Source of the DNA: Cellulomonas endophytica
GTDB taxonomy: Bacteria; Actinomycetota; Actinomycetes; Actinomycetales; Cellulomonadaceae
NCBI RefSeq assembly: GCF_004123805.1
Contig: NZ_RWJX01000026.1
Coordinates: forward strand, 1-52,008
DNA length: 52,008 nucleotides
Direction of reading: 5' to 3'
Part shown: one piece after another, positions 38,148 through 46,025 of the stretch
How the letters are laid out: every line of letters starts with the position of its first letter
Numbering within the stretch: position 1 is the first letter of the stretch
The notes under the pieces: generated by a model
Database searches by the model: none
Seen by the model: the letters and a program-made list of their open reading frames with translations, nothing else
What the model was told of the DNA's origin: nothing
Made by a program: the position numbers and the translations under genes

Positions 38148-38195
38148 CCCGTGATCCTGCCCGCCCCACGCCGACGCCGCGCGCCTCCCGGAGCC

Positions 38196-38268
38196 ATGCT
38201 GCACCGGCGGGCCGACGCGCCGGCTGCGACGGTGCCCGGCTCGGCGTGCCACGGCGCCGGTGCAGCAT
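38196..38268. repeat. Perfect 14-bp inverted repeat with 45-base spacer
   Basis: ATGCTGCACCGGCG (38196-38209) and CGCCGGTGCAGCAT (38255-38268) are exact complements. The pair lies just past the stop of the small gene at 38273 and 49 bases upstream of the MOSC start. It could be a terminator, an operator pair or a cruciform. Confidence 0.8.
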
Positions 38269-38272
38269 CCGT

Positions 38273-38617
38273 TCACGCCGGCGGCGGCGGGGTGGCGGCG
38301 GACGGAGCGGGGTGGACCGCGAACTGCCGGACGGCCTCCCGCACGACGTCCTCGGCGGCCGCCGCGACGGGGTCACCGGGACGCGCACCCGCGGACGGGT
38401 CGACGGGCCCCGCGGCCCGCAGGCGCGACCAGGACGCCTCCAGCGCGGCGAGCGCCACGGCGGGCGTCGTGCCCGGGGCCGCCTCGAGGACCGCGGGGAC
38501 CAGCCACGCCACGTCCAGCGTGCCCGCCGGGGGTGCGAACACGCGCTCGCCCGTCGTCCAGTCGGTCGGCGAGCCGCGCCCGGGCGCGGGGACGGGTGCG
38601 TGCGGCGTGCGGTCCAT
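38273..38617 (-). CDS. Hypothetical protein
   Basis: A 114-residue protein I do not recognise. The middle looks helical (LDVAWLVPAVLEAAPGTTPAVALAALEASWSRLRAAG, then AAAAEDVVREAVRQFAVHP), and both ends are Pro-rich. No Cys, membrane helix or known motif is seen. The ATG at 38617 has a weak ribosome site. The inverted repeat just beyond its stop could be a terminator. The assignment as a gene rests mainly on length, codon bias and context. Confidence 0.55.
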   Translation of the reverse strand: MDRTPHAPVPAPGRGSPTDWTTGERVFAPPAGTLDVAWLVPAVLEAAPGTTPAVALAALEASWSRLRAAGPVDPSAGARPGDPVAAAAEDVVREAVRQFAVHPAPSAATPPPPA

Positions 38618-38705
38618 GCCGCCGATCGTCGTCTCACGGCAGGGCCCCGGCGACCCGGCGCGGGTGCGCGCCACAGGTCGGTGGCACCAGGCCCGGTCGC
38701 CCAGG

Positions 38706-38723
38706 GGTCCACAGCGGTGGACC
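38706..38723. other. Short hairpin between same-strand genes
   Basis: GGTCCAC-AGCG-GTGGACC is a perfect 7-bp stem with a 4-base loop, 80 bases past the ROK gene stop. It may help end the ROK transcript. Confidence 0.45.
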
Positions 38724-38803
38724 GGGCTCGCACCGCGGTGACCGACCCAGGCCCGGGCCCGACCATCTCCGCCGCGGGGGCGAGCGGGGTCGGCCCCCGG
38801 CGG

Positions 38804-39952
38804 TCAGGCGCCCAGGAGGGCGTCCACGGCGGCGGCGGAGTACTCGCGCTCCACCACCATCGCCGCGAGCCCGACGACGCCGGCGTCCTCGCCGAGGGCG
38901 GCGCCGTGGATCGTCAGGTGCCGCGTCGCCCGGGGGAGGGAGCGCGGGTAGAGCGTCTCGCGCACGCCGGCGAGCAGCGGCGCGGAGGCCAGCGCGCCGC
39001 CGATGACGACCTCGCCGGGGTTGAGCAGGCACACCACCGTCGCCATGACCTCGCCGATCACGCGCCCCGCGGCCTGGGTCAGGCGGGCCGCGTCCGCGTC
39101 GCCGGCGGCCAGCAGCGCGCCGACGTCCGACCCGGAGGCGGCGGGCGTGCCCAGCGCCGTGAGCGACCGTGCCACGGCGCGCCCCGACGCCACCGCCGCG
39201 AGGCAGCCGTGGCCGCCGCACTGGCACAGCGCGTCGTCGTGCCCGGCGAGGCGGACGTGCCCGATGTCGCCGGAGCCGCCGTCGACCCCCCGGTAGACCT
39301 GGCCCCCGATGACGATGCCCGTCCCGATGCCCGTCGACACCTTCACCAGGCACAGCGAGCGCGAGGCGGGGTAGCCCGTGCGCTGCTCGCCGAGGGCGGC
39401 GGCGTCGGCGTCGTTCGCGACGAGCACGGGGACGCCGAGCGCGTCGTGCAGGTGCTCGGGGACGGGGTAGGCGTCCCAGCCGGGCATGATCGGCGGCTGG
39501 CTGGGCCGGCCGGTGTCGGGGTCGACGGGCCCGGGCACGCTGATCCCCATGCCGCCGACGTGCGCCCGCGGGACGCCGGTGCGCTCCAGCAGCGCGGTGG
39601 CGGCGTCGGTCAGCGCGCGCAGGGTGCGCTCCGGCCCGTCGGCGACCGCGACCTGGACGCGCACCTCGTCGAGGATCCGCCCCGCCAGGTCGGTCACCGC
39701 GACGGTGCTGTGGGTGGTGTCGACGGCCGCGGCGACGACGTGCGCGTGCTCCGTGTTGAACTCCAGGCGCCGCGGGCGGCGGCCACCCGTGACGCGGTCG
39801 GTCCCGTTCTCGACGAGTAGCCCGGCCGCCAGCAGCGCGTCGATCCGTCCGGCGACGGTCATCCGGCTCAGGCCCGTCACCTCCAGCACGTCGCCGCGGG
39901 TCGTCGCCCGCCCGCTGCGCACCAGTGCGAGGACCTCCCCGGCTCCCGGCAT
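38804..39952 (-). CDS. ROK-family transcriptional regulator
   Basis: A 382-residue NagC/XylR-type sugar-responsive regulator. Residues 1-60 are a winged HTH (LALVRSGRATTRGDVLEVTGLSRMTVAGRIDALLAAGLL). The ROK domain follows, with an ATP/sugar fold (VVAAAVDTTHSTVAVTDLAGRI), GMGISVPGPVD, LCLVKVSTGIGTGIVIGGQVYRG and the zinc motif CQCGGHGCLAAVASG. The ATG at 39952 is chosen because GGAGG lies eight bases before it; the GTG at 39961 would overlap this site. It is divergent from the sugar operon at 40093-50375 and probably represses it. Confidence 0.93.
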   Translation of the reverse strand: MPGAGEVLALVRSGRATTRGDVLEVTGLSRMTVAGRIDALLAAGLLVENGTDRVTGGRRPRRLEFNTEHAHVVAAAVDTTHSTVAVTDLAGRILDEVRVQVAVADGPERTLRALTDAATALLERTGVPRAHVGGMGISVPGPVDPDTGRPSQPPIMPGWDAYPVPEHLHDALGVPVLVANDADAAALGEQRTGYPASRSLCLVKVSTGIGTGIVIGGQVYRGVDGGSGDIGHVRLAGHDDALCQCGGHGCLAAVASGRAVARSLTALGTPAASGSDVGALLAAGDADAARLTQAAGRVIGEVMATVVCLLNPGEVVIGGALASAPLLAGVRETLYPRSLPRATRHLTIHGAALGEDAGVVGLAAMVVEREYSAAAVDALLGA

Positions 39953-39992
39953 CGTCGCCACCTCCGTGACCTGATCGTGCTCGCCATTGTGC

Positions 39993-40035
39993 TTGACCGC
40001 TGCTCACCTTATGCCTAGCGTCTAGACACAACTTC
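39993..40035 (+). promoter_or_regulatory. Promoter of the sugar operon
   Basis: TTGACC (39993-39998), a 17-bp spacer and TAGCGT (40016-40021). TTGTG just before the -35 and CACAA at 40028-40032 past the -10 are inverted to each other and could mark the ROK operator. GAGGAGG precedes the GTG at 40093. Confidence 0.6.
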
Positions 40036-40092
40036 GGACCGACGGCGGTCCGGACGAGCCCGCAGCACCACCCCAGCGCGAGGAGGCGCACG

Positions 40093-41508
40093 GTGAAGGT
40101 ACGTGGCACGGCACTGAGGACGGCGGCGGTGACGAGCGCGGCCGTGCTCGTCCTGGCGGCCTGCTCCGGCGGCGACGCCGAGGGCGACGGGACGGGCGGC
40201 ACGGACGGCGGCGGGGGCGGCGCCCTCACGGTCTGGGTGCAGGAGGACCTGCCGGACCGCGTGGCCGCCACCCAGGCGATCGTCGACGCCTTCACGGAGG
40301 CGAGCGGGACGGAGGTCGACCTCGTCTCCGTCGCCGAGGACCAGTTCAGCCAGCTCATCACCTCGGCAGCCGCCGCGGGCGACCTGCCCGACGTCATCGG
40401 CGGGATCTCGCTGCCGCAGGTGCGCACGCTCTCGGCCAACGAGCTCGTCGACACGGAAACGGTGGGGGCGGTCCTCGACGCCCTCGACCCGGGCACGTTC
40501 TCGGAGAAGGCGGTCGAGCTCACCCGCGACGGGGACGCCCAGCTCGCGGTCCCCAGCGAGTCGTGGACCCAGATGCTCTACTACCGCTCCGACCTCTTCG
40601 AGGCGGCCGGCCTCGAGCCGCCGACCTCCTACGAGAGCATCCTCGCGGCGGCCGAGGCGCTCGACAGCGACGAGGTCGCCGGCTTCGTCGGCGCGACCGC
40701 TCCCGGCGACTCCTTCACGGAGCAGACCTTCGAGCACGTCGCCCTCGGCAACGGCTGCGAGATGGTCGACGAGGAGGGCGAGGTGCAGCTCGACTCCGAG
40801 GCCTGCGTCGCCGCCTTCGACTTCTACGGGCAGCTCGTCACGGACTACAGCGTGGCCGGCGCCCAGGACGTCGACACCACCCGCGCCGCCTACTTCGCGG
40901 GGCAGGCGGCGATGTTCGTCTGGTCGACGTTCGTGCTCGACGAGATGGCCGGCCTCCGCGAGGACGCCAAGCCCTCCTGCGCCGAGTGCGCGGCCGACCC
41001 GGCGTACCTGGCGAAGAACACGGGCGTCGTGACGGCCATCGAGGGCCCCGACGGCTCGGCGCCGGCGCAGTTCGGCGAGATCACGTCGTGGACGGTCACG
41101 GCGGGCGCCGACACCGCCGCGTCGCAGGCCTTCGTCGAGTACATGATGGGCGACGGCTACGAGCCGTGGATCGCCATCGCCCCCGAGGGCAAGGTGCCGG
41201 TCCGCGCCGGGACGCCCGAGGAGCCGACGCTCTACTCCGACACCTGGGCCACGCTGCCCGCCGGCGTCGACACGAAGGCCCCGCTGGCCGACTTCTACGC
41301 GCCCGAGGTGCTCGAAGCGGTCGCCGCGGGGCCGGAGGACCTGGCGCGGTGGGGTATCACGCAGGGGCAGGGCGACCTGCTCGGCGCCACCCAGGGCGAG
41401 CACCCCGTGGCCGAGGCGGTGAGCGAGGTCGCCGGCGGCACCGACCCGGAGACGGCGGCGCAGACGGCGGCCGAGGCGGTGCGCTCCATCGCGGAGTCCC
41501 TGCAGTGA
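40093..41508 (+). CDS. Carbohydrate ABC transporter substrate-binding lipoprotein
   Basis: A 471-residue family 1 solute-binding lipoprotein, lipobox LAAC (Cys24). The mature part has the usual two-lobe pattern: LTVWVQEDLPDRVAATQAIVDAFTEASGTEVDLVSV, SAAAAGDLPDVIGG, ESWTQMLYYRSDLFEAAGLEPPTSYESILAAAEAL, and FFAGQ-like YFAGQAAMFVWSTFVLD. It captures an oligosaccharide or glycoside; it corresponds in position to E. coli YcjN. Its stop overlaps the first permease start (GTGA). GAGGAGG lies seven bases before the GTG start. Confidence 0.95.
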   Translation: MKVRGTALRTAAVTSAAVLVLAACSGGDAEGDGTGGTDGGGGGALTVWVQEDLPDRVAATQAIVDAFTEASGTEVDLVSVAEDQFSQLITSAAAAGDLPDVIGGISLPQVRTLSANELVDTETVGAVLDALDPGTFSEKAVELTRDGDAQLAVPSESWTQMLYYRSDLFEAAGLEPPTSYESILAAAEALDSDEVAGFVGATAPGDSFTEQTFEHVALGNGCEMVDEEGEVQLDSEACVAAFDFYGQLVTDYSVAGAQDVDTTRAAYFAGQAAMFVWSTFVLDEMAGLREDAKPSCAECAADPAYLAKNTGVVTAIEGPDGSAPAQFGEITSWTVTAGADTAASQAFVEYMMGDGYEPWIAIAPEGKVPVRAGTPEEPTLYSDTWATLPAGVDTKAPLADFYAPEVLEAVAAGPEDLARWGITQGQGDLLGATQGEHPVAEAVSEVAGGTDPETAAQTAAEAVRSIAESLQ

Positions 41509-42551
41509 CGCAGCTCGCCGGGGGGTCGGGGGTCACCGGCCCGGCCCCCCGCGTCCCCGCCGACCCGGGCCCCGGCGGCGGTCGTGGTCGCCGGGGGCGG
41601 CTGCCCGGGGGCAACCGGCGCTCGCAGCGCAGCCGGGAGGAGTCCCGTACGGGGCTGGCGCTCATCTCGCCGACGGTCGTCATCGTCGTCGTGGTCGTCG
41701 TCCTCCCGATCCTGTGGACGGTGTCGCTGGCGTTCCAGTCGGTGCGGCTGCTCAACATCCGCACGACGGGGATCCTCGGCGACTACACGCTGGGCAACTT
41801 CACCGGGGTGCTCACCTCGCCCGGCTTCCTCCAGGCCCTGCTGACGACGGTGCTCTACTCCGTCCTCGGCACGACGCTGGCCATCTCCGTGGGGCTCGCG
41901 GCGGCGCTCGCGCTGCGGGCCCCGTTCCGGGGCCGGGGCGCCGTGCGGGCGGCGATGCTCCTGCCGTACGTGGCGCCGGTCGTCGCGGCGACGTTCGTGT
42001 GGTCGACGATGCTCAACCCGCAGTTCGGGCTGGTCAACCACGTCGGCACCCGGTGGCTGGGCTGGGACGAGCCCATCGCGTTCCTGTCGGCGCGGTCGAC
42101 GGAGATGTCGCTCCTCGGCTGGGACGTCCAGGTCCCGACGGCCCTGCTCACGGTCATCCTCTTCGAGGGCTGGCGCTCGTTCCCGTTCGCGTTCCTCTTC
42201 CTCACGGCCCGCCTCGGCGCGGTGCCGGAGGTGCTCGACGAGGCCGCCCGGGTCGACGGCGCGACGCCGACGCAGCGCTTCCGCCACATCCTCTGGCCGC
42301 AGCTCGTCCCGACGATCGCGGTGCTGTCGGTCCTGCGCTTCATCTGGACGTTCAACAACTTCGACGACATCTACCTGCTCACCGGCGGCGGCGCCGGCAC
42401 GGAGGTCGTCTCCGTCCGCGTCTTCGACTACCTCACGGCGCGCGGAGACATCGGCGCGGCCGCCGCCCAGGCGCTCGTGCTGGCGGCGATCCTCGCGGTC
42501 CTCGTCGGGATCTACCTCAAGCGGTTCGGCAAGGAGGAGGAGCAGGCATGA
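41505..42551 (+). CDS. Carbohydrate ABC transporter permease 1
   Basis: A 348-residue MalF-type permease with six main helices. The N-terminal 45 residues are Gly/Arg-rich and cytoplasmic. The EAA loop is DEAARVDGATPTQRFRHILWPQLVP, which contacts the ATPase. Its start overlaps the binding-protein stop and its end overlaps the second permease (ATGA). No ATPase gene is in the operon; as in many actinobacteria, a shared MsiK-type ATPase encoded elsewhere probably drives it. It corresponds in order to YcjO of E. coli. Confidence 0.94.
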   Translation: MTQLAGGSGVTGPAPRVPADPGPGGGRGRRGRLPGGNRRSQRSREESRTGLALISPTVVIVVVVVVLPILWTVSLAFQSVRLLNIRTTGILGDYTLGNFTGVLTSPGFLQALLTTVLYSVLGTTLAISVGLAAALALRAPFRGRGAVRAAMLLPYVAPVVAATFVWSTMLNPQFGLVNHVGTRWLGWDEPIAFLSARSTEMSLLGWDVQVPTALLTVILFEGWRSFPFAFLFLTARLGAVPEVLDEAARVDGATPTQRFRHILWPQLVPTIAVLSVLRFIWTFNNFDDIYLLTGGGAGTEVVSVRVFDYLTARGDIGAAAAQALVLAAILAVLVGIYLKRFGKEEEQA

Positions 42552-43471
42552 GCGGCAGCGTCCTGGCCCGCCCGCCGTCGCGGTCCGCCGCCCGCGACGG
42601 GGGCTTCAACCGCGACCGGTTCGAGAACGGCGTGCTGCGCGTCCTGCGGCCGCTGGTGATCGTGCTGCTGCTGGTCGTCGCGGTGTTCCCCTTCTACTAC
42701 ATGGTGCTGCTGAGCTTCCGGTCGCTGGACTCGCTGCTGCAGGACCCCGGCGCGCTGTGGGTGTCCGTCGACGAGCTGAACCTCGACACCTACGTCGACG
42801 TCCTCACGCCCGTCGCCGACGGCGGGCAGGGCTTCGGCACCTTCATCCGCAACTCGCTGCTCGTCGCCCTGGGGACCGTGGTGCTCTCGCTCCTCGTCGC
42901 CATCCCCGGCGCCTACGCCGTCAGCCGGCTGCAGTTCTTCGGCCGGCGGCAGGTGTCCGCGCTGTTCCTCGCCGTGTACTTCTTCCCGAGCATCCTGCTG
43001 GCGGTGCCGCTGTTCGTGTTCTTCACGCGCATCGGGCTGCGGGGCTCGCTCGTCGGGCTGCTGGTCGTCTACGTCGCGCAGGTCGCGGCCGTGTCGATCT
43101 ACATGCTGCGCAACTACTTCACGACGATCCCCGTGTCGCTGGAGGAGGCCGCCGCCATCGACGGCTGCACGCGCCTGCAGGCCATGCGCCGCATCAGCCT
43201 GCCGCTCGCCATGCCGGCCATCGTCTCCAACGGGCTGTTCATCTTCATGATCGCCTGGAACGAGTTCCTGTTCGCGCTGCTGTTCCTCGTCGAGCGGCGG
43301 GACCGGTGGACCGTCTCCCTCGGCCTGTCGCAGCTGTCCGGGAGCATCGAGGTCCCGACGACGATCCTCATGGCCGGCTCCGTCATCCTCACGCTGCCGA
43401 TCATCGTGCTCTTCTTCGCCTCGGAGCGGCTCCTCGTCGGCGGGCTCACCGCCGGCGCCGAGAAGGGCTGA
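42548..43471 (+). CDS. Carbohydrate ABC transporter permease 2
   Basis: A 307-residue MalG-type permease with six helices. EAA loop: EEAAAIDGCTRLQAMRRISLPLAMP. It starts within the stop of permease 1 (ATGA) after GGAGGAGGAG. It ends with GGLTAGAEKG, the usual MalG-type end. The pair forms the membrane channel for the sugar bound by the lipoprotein. It corresponds in order to YcjP of E. coli. A 155-base C-rich gap with short repeats follows before the dehydrogenase gene. Confidence 0.95.
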   Translation: MSGSVLARPPSRSAARDGGFNRDRFENGVLRVLRPLVIVLLLVVAVFPFYYMVLLSFRSLDSLLQDPGALWVSVDELNLDTYVDVLTPVADGGQGFGTFIRNSLLVALGTVVLSLLVAIPGAYAVSRLQFFGRRQVSALFLAVYFFPSILLAVPLFVFFTRIGLRGSLVGLLVVYVAQVAAVSIYMLRNYFTTIPVSLEEAAAIDGCTRLQAMRRISLPLAMPAIVSNGLFIFMIAWNEFLFALLFLVERRDRWTVSLGLSQLSGSIEVPTTILMAGSVILTLPIIVLFFASERLLVGGLTAGAEKG

Positions 43472-43489
43472 CCCGCGCCGGGGTGCGGC

Positions 43490-43605
43490 ACGGCACCCCG
43501 GCGCCGCCCCCGCCCGACGCACCCCCCACGCACCCGTCTCGCCGCACCCCGTCCCGTCGCAGCCGTCCCGCCGTACCCGTCCCGTCCCGTCCCGCCGCAC
43601 CCGCC
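43490..43605. repeat. C-rich short-repeat tract
   Basis: The gap between the permease and dehydrogenase genes is almost all C, G and T, with runs of CCGTC and CCCGC pentamers. No promoter is evident, so the downstream genes are probably read through from the operon promoter. Confidence 0.5.
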
Positions 43606-43626
43606 CCGAAGGGAGGGCACGTCGTC

Positions 43627-44715
43627 GTGCCCCAGATCGTCCAGTTCACCGGCCCGCGCCACGTGGAGCTCGTCGAGACGCCCGCGGTGGCGCTCACGCC
43701 CGGCACGGTGCGCGTGGCCACCTGGTACTCCGGCATCTCCGCCGGGACGGAGCTGACCGCGTACCGGGGCACGAACCCGTACCTCACCTCGACCTGGGAC
43801 GCGGAGCGGCGCCTCTTCGTGCCCGGCGAGCCGAGCTTCGGCTACCCCGTCCAGGGCTGGGGCTACTCCGAGGTCGGCCAGGTCGTCGAGGTGGCCGACG
43901 ACGTGACGGCCCCGGCCGTCGGCGACGTCGTGCACGGCATCTGGGGGCACCGGTCGGACGCGGTCCTGCCCGCCGCGGCCCTGTCCTGGCGGGTGCTGCC
44001 TGCGAGGACGGACCCGGTCGTCGGGACCTTCGCGCGTGTCGGGGCCATCGCGCTCAACGCGGTGCTCGCGGCCGACGTGCGGCTCGGGGAGCAGGTCGCC
44101 GTGTTCGGGCAGGGGGTCATCGGGCTGCTCGCCACGCGGCTCGCGACGCTGTCGGGGGCACGGGTCGTGGCCGTGGACGCCCAGCCGGTGCGGCTCGCGG
44201 TGGCGGAGCGCCTCGGGGCGGCCGCGACGGTGGACGCCCGGGTCGAGGGCGGAGCCGGTGCGCGGGTCCGCGAGCTCACCGGCGGCGGCGCCGACAGCGC
44301 CGTCGAGCTGTCCGGGGCACCGGCGGCGCTGCACGAGGCCATCCGGTCCGTCGTCGTCGAGGGGCTCGTCGCCGCGTCCGGGTTCTACCAGGGTGGTGCC
44401 GACCACCTGCGGCTGGGCGAGGAGTTCCACCACAACCGGGTGCGGCTCGTCGCGAGCCAGATCTCCGGGGTGCCCGTCGGCCTCGGCGGCCGGTGGGACC
44501 AGGCCCGGCTCGTCCGGACGGTGCTTGCGGAGATGGTGGCGGGCCGCGTCGACGCCCGCGCCCTGGTGACGGACGTCGTCGCGGCCGCCGACGTCGCCGC
44601 GGCCTTCAGGCGCCTCGACCGCGGCGACCCCGCGGTCCTGCAGACCCTCCTGCGCTTCGACGCGGCCCCCGCGGCCGACCCGTCGACCGACGACGCCGGG
44701 ACGGGGGAGCGATGA
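43627..44715 (+). CDS. Medium-chain dehydrogenase (YcjQ-like)
   Basis: A 362-residue medium-chain dehydrogenase/reductase. The N-terminal GroES-like part has YSGISAGTELTAYRGTNPY, and the NAD site is AVFGQGVIGLLATRLATLSGARVVAVDAQ. The catalytic and structural zinc Cys of alcohol dehydrogenases are missing, as in the BchC-like/YcjQ group. In the E. coli ycj cluster, YcjQ reduces 3-keto-glycosides. Here it probably works with the Gfo/Idh/MocA protein next to it. The GTG at 43627 has AGGGAGG ten bases upstream; its end overlaps the next gene (ATGA). Confidence 0.9.
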   Translation: MPQIVQFTGPRHVELVETPAVALTPGTVRVATWYSGISAGTELTAYRGTNPYLTSTWDAERRLFVPGEPSFGYPVQGWGYSEVGQVVEVADDVTAPAVGDVVHGIWGHRSDAVLPAAALSWRVLPARTDPVVGTFARVGAIALNAVLAADVRLGEQVAVFGQGVIGLLATRLATLSGARVVAVDAQPVRLAVAERLGAAATVDARVEGGAGARVRELTGGGADSAVELSGAPAALHEAIRSVVVEGLVAASGFYQGGADHLRLGEEFHHNRVRLVASQISGVPVGLGGRWDQARLVRTVLAEMVAGRVDARALVTDVVAAADVAAAFRRLDRGDPAVLQTLLRFDAAPAADPSTDDAGTGER

Positions 44716-46025
44716 CACGGCCCCTGCCGCCCGCCGGGGCCACCGCTCCCGGCGCGACGGCGGGTGCCGCCGGCGGGCAGCACCCGGCGAGCCGCTGGTC
44801 CTCCGCGCCGGGCCCCCACGCCGTGCCCGGCACGCGCCCGCAGCTGCCCGCGCGGCGGCCCGGGGTCGGGCTCGTCGGCGCCGGGGCGATCGCGCGCTCG
44901 GCGCACCTGCCGGCCTACGCCGCCTGGGGCGTGCCGGTGGTGGCGGTCGCCTCCCGCACCCCCGAGCACGCCCGCGCGCTCGCGGACGCCGCCGGCATCC
45001 CCACCGTGCACGCCACCGTGGCCGAGCTGCTCGCCGACCCGGCCGTGGAGGTCGTCGACCTCGCCACGGGCCCCGCCGGGCGCCTGGACCTCCTCGCCGC
45101 CGCCGTCGAGGCGGGCAAGCACGTGCTCGCGCAGAAGCCCCTCGTCGCCGACGCGGCGGACCTGCCGCGGCTGGCGCAGGTCCTCGCCGACGCCCGGGCG
45201 CGGGGCGTCCGCGTCGCCGTCAACCAGAACGGGCGGTGGGCGCCGGCGTGGCGGCTGGCGACCCTGCTCGTCCGCGACGGGGCGGTCGGCGAGGTGGTCG
45301 GCGTGACGCACCTGCACGACAAGCCGCTGCCCCCGCTGGCCGGCACGCCCTTCGACGACGTCCCCCACATGCTGCTGGCCGACTACCTCGTGCACTGGCT
45401 CGACATCACGCGCTGCTGGCTCGAAGGGGGACGGGTCACCACGGTCGCGGCGCACGACTCCCGCGTCCCCGGCCAGCCCGACGCCGCCCGCAACCCGTGG
45501 CACGCGTCCGTGCACGTGGGGCTCGCGTCCGGCGCGTCCGCCGCGCTCCGCGTCGTCGGCGACGCCCGCACCCGCACCGGCGGCTGCCCGTTCTGGGTCC
45601 ACGGGACGGAGGGCACGCTGCGCGGGAGCGTCCTGCTCGGCTCCGACGCGCTCGTCCTGGAGCGCGGGGCGACGACGACCCGCTTCGCGCTCGAGGGCCA
45701 GTGGTTCACGGACGGCTTCGCGGGGGCCATGGGCGAGCTGCTCACGGCGGTCGACGAGGGCCGCGAGCCGGAGAACGCCGCGGAGCACGTGCTGGCGACC
45801 GTGCGCCTGGGGCTCGCGGCCGTGGACTCCGCGGCCGCCGGTGGTGCCCCGGTCCACCCGGAGGCCCTCGTCCTCACCCGCCCCGGCGAGCGGGCGGCCC
45901 TGCCGTCGTCGTGGTCGTCGACCCCGTCGGTCCCGTCGACCGCGTCGACCCCGTCGACGTCGTCGACCCCGCCGTCCCCGCCGTCCCCGGCGCCCGGGAC
46001 CGGCCCCGGGGAGGCCCGCCCATGA
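44712..46025 (+). CDS. Gfo/Idh/MocA-family oxidoreductase (YcjS-like)
   Basis: A 437-residue NAD(P)-dependent oxidoreductase. A low-complexity N-terminal 48 residues precede the Rossmann motif VGLVGAGAIARSAHLPAYAAWG. AGKHVLAQKP stands for the usual EKP motif, and the C-terminal domain has HWLDITRCWLEGG. The last 45 residues are Ser/Thr/Pro-rich (a GTCGACC-rich DNA repeat). YcjS of E. coli oxidises glucosides at C3; a similar sugar role is plausible. It overlaps both neighbours by ATGA. Confidence 0.9.
   Translation: MTRPLPPAGATAPGATAGAAGGQHPASRWSSAPGPHAVPGTRPQLPARRPGVGLVGAGAIARSAHLPAYAAWGVPVVAVASRTPEHARALADAAGIPTVHATVAELLADPAVEVVDLATGPAGRLDLLAAAVEAGKHVLAQKPLVADAADLPRLAQVLADARARGVRVAVNQNGRWAPAWRLATLLVRDGAVGEVVGVTHLHDKPLPPLAGTPFDDVPHMLLADYLVHWLDITRCWLEGGRVTTVAAHDSRVPGQPDAARNPWHASVHVGLASGASAALRVVGDARTRTGGCPFWVHGTEGTLRGSVLLGSDALVLERGATTTRFALEGQWFTDGFAGAMGELLTAVDEGREPENAAEHVLATVRLGLAAVDSAAAGGAPVHPEALVLTRPGERAALPSSWSSTPSVPSTASTPSTSSTPPSPPSPAPGTGPGEARP
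45905..45985. repeat. GTCGACC-rich repeat inside the oxidoreductase gene
   Basis: Irregular repeats of CGTCGACCCCGTCG encode a Ser-Thr-Pro tail. They contain several SalI-type GTCGAC sites and are probably prone to slippage; the reading frame is intact here. Confidence 0.6.
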
